The translations under genes were made by a program, and so were the position numbers. This document shows positions 45,101-55,906 of a DNA stretch of 64,000 nucleotides, piece by piece (positions within the stretch are counted from its first letter, which is position 1; every line of letters starts with the position of its first letter). Where the stretch lies: positions 19,947,279 to 20,011,278 of the forward strand of contig NC_049990.1 in assembly GCF_000003815.2 (NCBI RefSeq), read 5' to 3'. The stretch comes from Branchiostoma floridae. Lineage: Eukaryota; Chordata; Leptocardii; Amphioxiformes; Branchiostomatidae. The notes under the pieces were generated by a model, which had not been told where the DNA came from, ran no database searches, and worked only from the letters and a program-made list of their open reading frames with translations.

Positions 45101-48100
45101 CGTGAACAAGTCTAAGAAGAAAGACCAGCAGGTGGAGGAGATGATCCGCAGGGCCAAGGAGCAGGAGAGACTCATCAAACAGCAGAGGAAACAGATAGAT
45201 GACCTGGCTAGCAGGCCGGTAAGGACAGAGAGTTTTAAGTAGAGAAAGCAGAATGAAGCACTGCTTTAGTGTCGTCGTATCATTGTTGTCGTATCCATTT
45301 TTGATTATACTGCTGCTGGAATCCCTGTCACAGGGGTAGGCAGCAGTCGGATAGTCTTCACACTGTACTTCCATGTGGCTGATCTGTCCAGTGAATCCAA
45401 CTCTGGGCTTCAACTTCATGGTTTACCTCAATGGCCGGACCCTAACATTTCATTCTGCAGTTCTCTTTTGACCTGCTAGGTGGTGTGCATGTACTGTTCA
45501 GCATAAATGATTTGGAAGGAATGGAATTTGAAATTTTCCTTTGCTTCTTCATTCAATCACTTAAAGATGCACTCAATCATTCACTCATTCAAATGTTGTC
45601 TGAGACACACTCTATCTGATTTACTCAGAGTTCATTTTTCCCTAGAACTATTATAGAATTAACTGTACCGAAGAAGCATCCTCAGTAGATATCTTTTAAC
45701 AGCATTTACGGTTAGATGTGCAAAGTTTGGGTGTGACAGACGTTCAGTGTATATCCTGTTCATATTCTGCATGACCCTTTGCAATGGTAAGGTGTCATGA
45801 TTTCGATCCAGACCGAGTCATTCCAAAGACTTTTATAATGATACATCTGTAGACTAACCCCCTGCTGTAGTGATTGCACAAAGTTGTGTGGCCTGAGGGA
45901 AAATGGAACAGAGATGGGCGCTGCCCCATGCACTATCTGGTACAGGAAGGACTTTAACTGTTTTTTTCATTCTGTCCCCCTCCCCCAGCCTGCAGTTGCC
46001 CCCAGGAGTGAAGGCAAGCCCCCAGTGTCCCCCAGCCCCCCCAAGAGAGGCCCCTCCCCACAGAAGGTGCCCGTCATACGGGAACCGTCGCCGGAAACAA
46101 CAGAGGAGTCGGAGAGTGAAGAAGAGGAAGAGGAGGAATCTACCATGGAGGACACCATGTTATCTACTAATGACCTGACGGGTAGGCAGATCACAGATAT
46201 GTTGTGTTTTTTTTTAAATATTATTGATGAAAATTATTGTTACTTTGACATTCAGCACCAAGGACAGGGCCCCAAGTTTTATTAATGTGTCAATTCAGCA
46301 CCAGGGACAGGGGCACCAGTGTTTAATGTGTCTTCAGCAAGAAGAGCAGGGCCTCCAGTGTTGTTAATGTGTAGTTCAGCACCAAGGACAAGACCCATTG
46401 TGTTGTTGTTGTGTCATTCAGCACCAAGAATGGCACTATTTACCAGACTTCTGTTCTTAAAAAGCCATGTTTGCCCTTTGTGACTATTCTAATCACACTT
46501 TAAACTGTAGTGTAGCTGCAGATTGTAACAATTTATAAGATGACTGCAAGAATATGTCTTGATTTTTTAACTGCATGTCATGTTTTCCAATCTTCCCATT
46601 ATTTTTTTTGGCAAATATACAATATTTTTACATTTGGGGAGGGTATTCTTATCTGAAGTATCTAGTGTTCACAATTGTGAAAGTTTCTTTCTTCTAAATT
46701 GCAATTTGTATGCCCTTTCCTAAGTCATCCCCAGTCCTTTGTCAAGAAACTACAAGTTCCTTCTTGTTGACTCTGAATTGAGACCATATTTTCATTGTGT
46801 GTTTGTTTGTTTGGGTTGGGTTGGTATGTGTTACTTGTACTGTAATTTAGATGTGACAGGAAGTGAGTAGGAAGATGGGCAGATTTGCCATGACAAGTAG
46901 TACAGCTCAGAGGTGGTAGAACTAGTCATTAGTCAAATTTAAATCAAATGTGTTATCATTGTTCTCCTCCTTAGGGACCACTAGGAGCTTGAGACTGGTG
47001 GAGGCTCTGAAGAAGAACCCGACTCTGATCCAGGGGATCAAGAACGAACTTGAAGAGGAGCTACAGGTCAACCTGGAGAAGAGAGGGATAAGGCCGGTAA
47101 GAACTTTTCTAAAATTCAGTAGAAAACACATACTAATGTAGTGAAGCAAGTAAAAGTAACATCCATGGCATTCTGTTTTTCTTCTTGAACTCAGTTTACA
47201 TTTATCAATAACAGCCGGATTTAAGACAGATTTAAGATTAAAAAATTGGTAATAAATTGGATTTTCCCCTTTAGATTTAGATTTCATTCAATATGGTGTC
47301 AAGCACATTTAAGCAAGCACATTCAAGCAAAATATTATGTATGACTCTTTATGTGGATGTTACAACCTGGCGCACCAAACCCGTGTCCTTTTTGGCACAC
47401 TTTTTGACAGATGAGCCAAAGAGGCCCGATGAATGTCACTGCACCGTCATGGTAGGAATACTGTGTTAGCGCCTTATTCCCAAGGGTACAGCATTAGGGT
47501 ACTACCAACTATTGCTTCTGAGCCCAATGTGCTCTAACCATGCCAAGAAAGTTGTGCTAGTTATAAATTTTGAATACAACTTTTTATCACATATCCTTAT
47601 TTTATTAGGGCACCACGGGGATAACCGCTCAGTCATTGGAGAACAAACTGAAAATCCTGAAAACGGAGAGGGTCCAGATTGCCGAGCAGTACAAGGAATT
47701 CTGGGATGTACGCCAGCAGCACCTGGACTTCGTGGACAGCCGAGCAAAAGAGCTTCAGAAGTCTCCAAAGTCTGTCGGTAGTCGACCTTCCTCAGGTGAG
47801 GCTTGGTCTTACACAGGTTAAACTTATTTATACAGCTGTTCTTTTGTATGTTATGAAGAAGGTTATACATGCTTTCATGCTCACAGCGTAACTCAAAAGG
47901 TGTTTTATGGATTTGGAAGAGGCTGGCAAAGGGACCCTTGGGACAATGCTGCAGCAAAATGACTGTTCTTGATATCACATGTTCTTGAATGTTTATTTTT
48001 CCCCGCTCATAGTTTGAAAGCTCATGTTATCAATTGTTACTGTGAATGTAACTGTTAAATCTGTCATTTTAAGCTTACATGAATTCGTTGTCATCAATTG

Positions 48101-51100
48101 CATGTCATGAAGTTCCATAGATTGATATAGCAAGGCTCGAAATACACATACTTAACTTGCAATTTGCACATAATTTTTGAGATTTGCACGTAAAAATATT
48201 CTGAACTTGCAATCTTACATGTTGAAAATTCCTGGCCTATAGTAAAAATACTGAAGCCACGGTGCCTTTGTTTGGCTAACAGGGATCATCACCGGTCGTC
48301 AGTAGGTGTTATAAACAATCAAAGTTGGCTTTGCTGCAAACTTACATGCTGATTATGTGGATATCTTTCCAAAATTTGAAGTTCTGTCTATATTTTCATG
48401 CTCCGATTTCTGTCCGTCAAAAGTTACAGAATGAGCAAAATTCTTATCCAAAATTCCACCAAAGTACAGAATGATGGATGCTGGCTAGAACATTGCATTA
48501 TAGACGAGTTGTATTTTGCACGTTAAATTTTTGCCAACTTGCAGTTTCGCATGTAGCAAAATAAAAGTAATTCAACACCTGTATAGTCATTTGACTACCA
48601 TTTTTCAGAACTGTCCAAGATTGACCGCTCGATGTGCATGTATCAGTAGGCGACGTTGTCCGTTAAATTTGTAGTATGTGTTCAGATTTTTAGATGAATT
48701 TGTGTCTAAGCATCCAAAGTTTGTAGTCTGATCTTTTTGATCATTGATAAAAATGTACCTCCAGCCCATACCACAGGCTCCCAGCAGCATGGCTGGTCTG
48801 ACCAGACCCCTCCCCCTGTCAGGGCCGCCCAGAAGAGACCCCGCCTGGACTCAGGGGCGCAGAGACAGGGCCAAGGGTCAAAGGTCAGGAAGGATCCCCC
48901 CAAACCTGCCCCCAGGACGGCCACACCGGACAGACTGGACAGAGAGCACCTGTCAGCTACAGGGACACTGACCAGTACTGGGTAGGATGGACGTTAATTG
49001 TTTTTACTCTGTGACTGGAGGGTAACCTCCGTCGACAGAGTATTGTAATCGGTCAGTGTCTTGAGTGTTTGCACCTATATCTCTATGTTCTGTTTGCCAT
49101 ATTTTTATGTTGTTTGGCATGTCTTCTGTACTCAGTTGTACGATGGTGCACATTCTTTTTTCTCCGCCGTAGCGTTTCAGGACAGTCAATATATTTTCTG
49201 TAATTCAAAACTGCTGCCATGTTGATTAAACCAATGCACGGATAAAATCTAGGCAGGCATCAAAATTCATCCATTTCCAGACAATTGAAAAATATACAAC
49301 AGTACGAGCTAACTGTAAATCGTTCATAGCTGAGATTCAAGATGAACTGTTATATGCAGCTATAAATTGCAAAAAGTGACACCAAAATGAATATCACTAA
49401 ATGTTGTAAAATGCCAAAGAAAATTAATAAGTCAAAGAAGAAGATATGAAAGAATTGAAAAATATATATTGCTATGCATGTACATGTATACCATCCTCTG
49501 TGTTTAATCATTTGTTCAATCTTATTCCTGACCACTTAGATTTCATGATGAAGAAACATTTTGTGGCATTGTTTTTTTTTTTTTTTTTGCATAATTGCCT
49601 TTTCTCCTTTTGGGGTCCCCAGAGGATGTCATCCATACAATAGCATTAATATGACCTATATTACAGGAATGTGATATTTACAGTCAGTCTTCTTCCTTCC
49701 CTTCACAGTTCTGAAGATGATTACTCCTTGTCATCGGAAAGTGAAGTTTCCCTTCCTGAGATCCACGATGCTGGCCCCAGGACCCCCAGTCCCACCCCTA
49801 CCCCCCAGCCCAGACAGCGCACCCCCTCCAGCCCACAGCCTGCCCCCAGGGGAGGGGCTGTGGCCATTCCCCACGCTGGGGAAGACGAGACTGAAAGCAA
49901 CTGGGACTCAGAAAGGTACATGTATATGGTATTATAATACCCCTGTGTAAGATCATATAATTGGTCTACATTTTGTAGGACTTGAATTCTTATGTTTTGC
50001 TTGGTTTTTTCTACACTGTGTTTTTTTTCTTTCTCGGTGATAGAGACTGATATTATCCAGTACTACAACTTTGCCTTAATCTGTATATCAAGTATTCATC
50101 ATGTGTTAAATCTGCATTTACCTCTGTGATAAATGAGGTATTGTTTTTGGTGTGCATGTGTGTGTTTGTCTCTTTGAGTCTCCAGATATCTGTGGTCAGC
50201 AACTATCCTCTGAAAGGATTGCAATTATGATATTTAGTATATGGATAGGGGTCAGGAAGACAAAGTCAAAAGTGTATTTTGAGCCCCCCGGTATGTGACC
50301 TTGGTACTGCAGCAAAGCTTCCAGTTTTTGTGTTTTTTTGTACTGGACTTGCTGTGTTTTTTATTTATTTTGTGTAAGGAATAAGTGGTGTAGGTTTGGG
50401 TCCCCTAGACCTAGCAGTGTGTTTTCTATATGTACCACATACCCCTCTGTAGTACCATACTACTTTCAAAATCATGGAATTTCCAATGTATTGTAGTGGC
50501 AGTGAGTTGGAAGAAATCAGCCCAAGCAAAGTGAAGACAGGGACATCCAAGCCTCGCTCCCCCGTGTCTGCAGTGAGACAGCCCCAGGGTACCATAGTGA
50601 AGGAGCTGGCACAGTCCATTGAGGCCCAGCTCACGGGGAGGAGGAGGGACGATAAGAAGCCAGTGGGAGCGGTGGACGCCATGTCAGGGGAGAAGGCACA
50701 GGGACAAGCAAACAGGAGAACTAGCAGGGACAGCTTCGAGGTGGGCAAGAATTTCTAAATCATGAAGTACATGTATCTAGAAATCACGCCATACAAATGT
50801 ACAGCTTCAACCAAACATTCCAAGAATATTGAATTTACATTAATCAGTAGTCTGGTAATCCTTTTTCCTAAAAATTATGTACAAAAGAATGTACACCTTC
50901 TTCAAACATGTAGCACTAACTTCAAAATCAACACTTTATTTTGTGTCTTACAACTGACAAGTATTGCAATCATTATGTTAGTACTGAAAATCTCAATCAT
51001 TTCATGGTTTAGTGTAATACTCTTCAAAATTATTACAATACTGAATTCCCTATAATGATTCTGCATTACGTTTGCCAGGATGAAGAAGATGACAGCCATG

Positions 51101-51438
51101 ACACCTTCTCCCTGTCTTCTCTATCAGAGAACCCTGATGGTCGCAACAGGTAAGGCTGTTCACATTAAAACATCTTTGAAGTTAGATGTTAGAATTATAG
51201 TAACATCTGTTAAAATGTGCTACAACTTGTTCTTGTTGTTCACTTTGTAGTGTCTAGTAACACGTAGGTCAGCAAATTTCCTTGATGTTTCAGAATCTGT
51301 ACAGTAGCAAAATGTATTTTTACAGGGAAGGGTTCAACTTGGTAGCCTTTTCCATTTAAAATGCTTGAGCCTTTTACATCAACACAAGATGCCAATGTCA
51401 TTTCCCTCCAAAAAGTTGTTGCAGCCCAACCACTGAGA

Positions 51439-51474
<36 letters not shown>

Positions 51475-52719
51475 ATTTGGTTTATTCAGAACAACACAAA
51501 GTATACAAGGCCTCACAGTCAAACCTACAAGGTTGACTGAATTGTGCCTGTGCTCACAAATGTAAAATTTCCCAGGATTTGAACTGGTGGTTTCCTACTA
51601 ATTATGGCGGTACTGAGCGTATGGTGACCTTAAAAAGGCATCTTCTAACAAGAAACACCTGTTCTGCCATACCTTCTACTGCATTTTGGAGAATCTTAAA
51701 GAAATAATTGGAACCAGAAACTCAACTGTGAGGCTGCTACCAGTTGAGCTACAGGGACATCCCTATGCTGAAACTGAATTCTACCGCTTAACCCTGAAAC
51801 TTCCAGAGTTGCAGCCCTATAAAATGCTCTTAGTGCCAGGGTTGGCTGCTGACCTCTGTAAAGAGACCCCCGAAAAAGGCCAAAGTCCCTAACTTCCGGG
51901 GTTTGTGCGCTACACACGCAAAGCTGCTACTTCGGGGGAATATGCTATCCCAGTTATAACCAGGCATGGCACACATGCAGGGCATGTGTTTGTGTGCCGG
52001 ATATATCCGAAGTCTGAGTTGCGCTTGGCAGTTTAAGGGTTAAGACATTTAAAAGGTACATTAAATCTTGTATATTTCTGTTTCAGGTCGCGCCCTCCTA
52101 CTGCAGGTACCAGTAGACACCATGACTCAGACTCCACCAACACCCTGGGGACCAGTGTGTGGGGATCTTCAGCTGGGGCCAGAGGTAGGGACATCCTGAC
52201 TGTCCATCTCAACCAATAAGAGAATGGCCATTAGTTGTTCAACCAATGAGAGAATGGCTCCATGTCATTCAGATTTTTGCCTTTTTATGTTTTTATAATT
52301 TTGCATGTATCAATTTTGGCAGGGCTATATGGGATCATTTTTTTCCTCATCTACATCTGCTTCAGATTTGTTCAACCTGTCATTTGAAGATGAAAAAAGT
52401 GACATTAATGTAGCCAATCTTTCAAAGATATGTATATAAGTAGCCAACTGTGAGTAATATCTTTGACATCAATCATGCTTGTCTGCAATTTGTTTACAGA
52501 TCATAGAGTAACCCAACAGAATGTAGACTTTTTGCTTTTCATAATCATCTATTATAAATGTAAAGGTCATACACTACACTAGGACAATTTTACAATTAGA
52601 TGATTCTTATTCCCACAGCAATGAAAGACCACAACACAGGCAGACCCTCCTCTGTGAAGAGCTCCTTGGTGTCAGTCACTGACTGGGATGATGATGACCT
52701 TGACCTCAGTGATCTCTAA
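39172..52719 (+). CDS. DZIP1: DZIP1 (Iguana): ciliary/Hedgehog zinc-finger protein, 20 coding exons, 921 aa
   Basis: Exons: 39172-39262, 39563-39610, 39789-39886, 40332-40403, 40636-40701, 41317-41454, 42043-42228, 42676-42795, 43306-43518, 44423-44530, 45033-45218, 45989-46181, 46975-47096, 47609-47795, 48765-48981, 49709-49915, 50497-50740, 51079-51149, 52087-52184, 52619-52719. All junctions have GT/AG and matching phases. The DZIP1 N-terminal domain is at about residues 31-150 (FRKRFERVDWRKIASVDVDR). One C2H2 finger lies at 172-193 (C172, C175, H188, H193). A long coiled coil follows at about 190-440, then Pro/Ser/Glu-rich regions, then a short conserved segment (EALKKNPTLIQGIKNELEEE). 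The acidic C terminus is DWDDDDLDLSDL. Vertebrate DZIP1 acts at the basal body in ciliogenesis and Gli control. It begins divergently from DNAJC3. Confidence 0.95.
41190..41294. mobile_element. Short CAGTCAAACCTG-family MITE in DZIP1 intron
   Basis: TACAGTCAAACCTGTATTAG at the left and ACAGGTTTGACTGTA at the right, about 105 bp in all. 'aggccacctgtctgtagtggcc' and 'cccttgagtggcc' lie inside. It ends about 20 bp before the acceptor of exon 6. Confidence 0.8.
42955..43300. repeat. Intronic tandem repeat, three degenerate units
   Basis: 'tattttaagaaagccagaa' recurs near 42968, 43046 and 43180, with 'gctaaaagtttt' and 'gagtctcaa.atttgag' in more than one unit. It lies in the DZIP1 intron before exon 9. 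Confidence 0.65.
43547..43698 (+). mobile_element. Short tRNA-derived SINE (family 2) with target-site duplication
   Basis: TGACTCCAA occurs at 43538-43546 and again at 43699-43707. The element has an A box 'tggcgcaatggctatagcg', a B box 'gagttcgatactc' and a terminal T run. It is a different tRNA-like head from family 1. Confidence 0.85.
43715..43972 (+). mobile_element. 5S rRNA-derived SINE
   Basis: The first 110 bases resemble 5S rRNA: 'ccgatc..tcgatctcggaag' then 'ttaagcaacgcg', 'ccggatagcgcttggatggg' and 'ggaccaacc...tgctgtag'. These cover the internal promoter (A box, IE, C box). The rest (GGGACGTAAAACGGGGATCC then 'ccacgttaaacagcctc') resembles the body of the SINE at 55404-55896. SINEs with a 5S head are known in chordates; the exact family is not assigned. 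Confidence 0.8.
44565..44960. repeat. Tandem repeat of ~131 bp, three copies, before DZIP1 exon 11
   Basis: Each unit has 'ttctgcagttctcttttgac' (first copy slightly changed), 'ctgctagg', then 'gcatgta.t' and 'gcat.aatgat'. Starts at about 44575, 44705 and 44837. Confidence 0.82.
45452..45540. repeat. Fourth copy of the 131-bp repeat, after DZIP1 exon 11
   Basis: 'cattctgcagttctcttttg' then 'acctgctaggtggtgtgcatgtac', as in 44565-44960. So the same repeat stands on both sides of exon 11. Confidence 0.78.
45788..45960 (+). mobile_element. 5'-truncated tRNA-derived SINE (family 1)
   Basis: Keeps the B-box end ('atttcgatcca') and the body, ending 'gagatgggcgctgccccatg' and 'ggtacaggaaggacttta'. 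It stops just before the pyrimidine tract and acceptor of DZIP1 exon 12 (45989). Confidence 0.78.
46247..46432. repeat. Short tandem repeat (~50 bp, four units)
   Basis: 'ttcagcaccaaggacagggc' recurs with variation four times, separated by 'ttaatgtgt' blocks. It lies in the DZIP1 intron after exon 12. Confidence 0.75.
51439..51474. repeat. (AGT)n microsatellite
   Basis: About a dozen AGT trinucleotides in a DZIP1 intron. Confidence 0.95.
51785..52043. mobile_element. MITE with TTAACCCT(T/G)AAAC ends
   Basis: Left end TTAACCCTGAAACTTCCAGA; right end TTGGCAGTTTAAGGGTTAA, complementary with a few changes. The 25858-26090 copy shares the interior. It lies about 45 bp before DZIP1 exon 19. Confidence 0.75.
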
Positions 52720-54321
52720 CCTCTGACCCCACCCATGATGCCTTGTGCCCTTCAGTTCTTTCCTACATCCACTTCATGCATTTGAGATTGGGTTGCTCAA
52801 AGACTGAAATGAACATATCATTATCCATAGTGCACATCTGTGCAGCTATATGCAGTTATACACACTGTATGACCGTATTGTATATTCTTGATTTAGACTG
52901 ATTGAAAAATGTTCCGATAAAGTAGAAATCACTTTAGCTGGACAATAGTACATACGGTACATTCAAACAACAATGTCTTCACAGTGATAAATTTGATAGT
53001 AGTGTTAGTCCTTCGAATTCCCTACCTTTGTTTACTATCAGCCATTCACTGTTACCAGTGTGAGTGACAAAAAACAATACTATTAGGCTGTCTCCATTCA
53101 GGAACATGTGAATTTTTTTTAGGTTATCACATGTCCAAGTCTCTCCTGTGTTTCTCAACTCTTTTAAGTGCTTCCAACATTCCATGCATTTTAGTACAAT
53201 GTGCAAATAAATATTATTCAGGATTTGGTCATTTTACCAGAAATGCAGTCAGTGCCTAGAGATATGTATCTGGTTTTTGCTCTGAGATTCACATAATTTT
53301 TATCATTATTTCAGGCACAAGTATTTCGGGAAAAACTTGATAGTCTTTCACCAGTGTAAATACATGTATCTCACTGTTTGTTGACCAAATACTTCAGGAA
53401 TGTTAGTGTTAGAACAACACTGTACATTATGTAGCAATGACAGGCCTGACAGTAAGTAAATTTTGATGATTTTATAGTCAGAAAAGTGTGTCACACAATT
53501 AATTAATGTTCTTTCACAATAATTAACATAAACTATACATGACTGTATTTACTGCAATAACAAAGTGTCATAGAAATTCAAGCAATAGAAAATGTTTCAA
53601 CTTCTCAATTAGCCTAAATTAAACAGTTTCACCCTGATGCCCAGATGTTATGTTGTCCTCCTTTGATTTAGAAACTACATGCATGTAGTAAGTATTTGTG
53701 AATACATGACCAAGACCAGGACAACACCAAGGATTAAAATCTAATCCAAGCAGAGTTTTGGCTGGCAGACGCAAAGAAATGGTCTGTGTTTTGTACTTTC
53801 TTTCAACTTTTGTAATTTCTTTTGATTTCTGTAAATCTGTGCTTTTCTGTGAAATGCAATAAAAAAAATTAAAAAAAAAAAAAAAAAAAAAGAAATGGTA
53901 CAATATAGAAAGCCCCCCCCCCCCACACACACACACACACAAACACAAAAAAAAGCCTACAAATATCAGAAGCAGCCGGACCTGAACCTCTGCTGAGAGA
54001 TTGCCTACCCATTATTTCACTGCGTACATGTCACCCTGAGGTAATTAGGGTACTCTTTTCAGTTTAAGAATAAAGAGAGCGATCCAGAGAGAATACCACT
54101 GGTTTCAAAGCAGATGTCAAGAACAGTTTGAAACATGTTGAAAATATCAATTTCAACTTTCCTTACAATAGAACAAAGCTGCAGACTAATGTGACTTATG
54201 ATTTTTGTATTTTTCACACACATGTTTTCAAGAGAAAACAATACAGACTCAGTAACTCACTTCTTCTGTACCATATTTCAAAAGTAATTAAAATGGTTAA
54301 GTTCGCATCTTCAATAAAGTA
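52720..54321. other. DZIP1 3' flank: 3' UTR, poly(A) candidate, low-complexity tracts
   Basis: AATAAA at 53206-53211 is a candidate poly(A) signal about 490 bp past the stop. At 53858-53890 'aataaa' is followed by a long A run, and a C/AC tract lies at 53917-53945. This could be a retroposon tail. No gene was recognised. Confidence 0.45.
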
Positions 54322-54744
54322 TACACTACCAGAAATGATTATTTTTGTGTAATACTATCTTGTTTTTCTTCCTCACAGAAAATTTATCTTCCAGGAAGAA
54401 AATTATTCTGTCCCCAAGAAATCTGACAAAAACGTGCTTGTCCATGGGGCAAACAAACTTTTGCTTGAATTTTTGAGATTAATATTCTTACACGAAGAAT
54501 ACTTTTCTTCCATCAAGAGCAAAAATTCTTGTTTTTCTTAAGAGCTTAAAGTTCTAGAAAATTCTTAGGTGTGAGAAAATTTTTCTTCACCAAAGAAGAA
54601 TAAGAAAATTGTGTGAGACTTAAGATTTTTTGGTAGTTTCTTGATTTGCTTAGAATTTTATTTTCTTCTCGCAAGAATATTTTTCTTCATATAAGAATTA
54701 TCCATTGGGTAAGCAAAGCGAGCAAAATCATTTTTGGTAGTGTA
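54322..54744. mobile_element. MITE with TACACTACCA ends
   Basis: Left TACACTACCAGAAATGATTA; right AATCATTTTTGGTAGTGTA, nearly exact complements. The interior is full of short 'agaaaat/attttct' and 'aagaat/attctt' inverted pairs, so it can fold almost throughout. Confidence 0.8.
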
Positions 54745-55403
54745 ATTAGCATTGTTTTTATGACAATTTAAAAAAAATCCGTGTACATGTACAATATATT
54801 AAACGATATACATGTAGGTATACGTCCTGTGTCTAATAGGTTACAACGTGCAAAGCAACCTGAAGCACATTTACAAGAGTTTACAGGAAAATTAAGTTCA
54901 CTTCTTTCCAAAAATATGGGAAACCGAGGCCTTAAACTGATGGTGGGGGGGGGGATACTTTACCCAAGGACGTTGCTTTACCGTGTATAGGCAGAGTTTG
55001 TAGGGAGAACTAAAAAAATCTTCCAGTCGACCCAGACTGGTATTTCCGCTTAGAAAGCCGGATGCAGGGTGGACTACATATACAGGATTTAAGGTTGGAA
55101 ATATTTCATATTCAACGGACCTTTCTTGAATTTGTCTGAAGAACATTATTTACATGGTCGGAGCCGGAGCCACAGCAAGTAAGTTCTATAGATAACATCT
55201 GCACGTTCATTAATGGTTGCCTGATATCAGAAAATTTTGAAGGGAGGGTCAGATAGACCAAACTGTGTGAAAAGTTTTAAGGGAGGGTCAGATAGACTTT
55301 AAAACTTTTTAAGGGAGGGTCAGTTAGACCAAACTGGGTAAATAGGACCAAATAGGTTGTGTTGTAACTTGAAAAATGGTATTCATAATTGACACTATAA
55401 GTA

Positions 55404-55896
55404 TTTATTTATTTATTTGTTCAGCTGTTTACAAACAGCCAGTGCTGTCCAACTAGCCGTAGGCTATTGTCAAGGGCTAACCCTGTACATGTTCGCACGT
55501 GACGGGTTATACCGCCCCTTACGGGATGACACACCCGTCCGGGTAAATGATGTAGATCACCATGTGGCTGATACGAGACAGAGGTTCGCCAGGCCTCCAT
55601 GCGGGTAATTTGAAGTGAATCACCAACTCCCGACAGAAGGATTTGCACCAACGCACACCGCACCATCGCACATGTGGGTGTTCTTTACCGTGCATATGGG
55701 TATGGCTCTACCCATACACGGGACCTCCATTTAACGTTCTGTCCGAGGGACGACTCATTTTTCACTTGAGTAAAGTGAGTAAAGTCGTGTAAAGTGCCTT
55801 TCCCAAGGGCACAAGACAGGCAACACGGCAGGCGGATTCGAACCGGCGACCTCTTGGTCACGGGCCGAATACACTACCACTGTGCTACGCGGCCCC
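55404..55896 (-). mobile_element. Full-length tRNA-derived SINE with 10-bp target-site duplication
   Basis: ACTATAAGTA lies at 55394-55403 and again at 55897-55906. On the minus strand the 5' end is a good tRNA-like head: A box GTAGCACAGTGGTAGTG, B box CGGTTCGAATCC. The body contains 'aatggaggtcccgtgtatgg' and 'acggtaaagaaca'. The 3' tail is (AAATAAAT)n. The intact pol III boxes, exact direct repeat and tail suggest a fairly young insertion. Confidence 0.9.
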
Positions 55897-55906
55897 ACTA
55901 TAAGTA

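Noticed and set aside
55820-55896. tRNA gene on the minus strand
   Set aside because: Good A and B boxes, but it is the head of a 490-bp element with direct repeats and tail, so a SINE.
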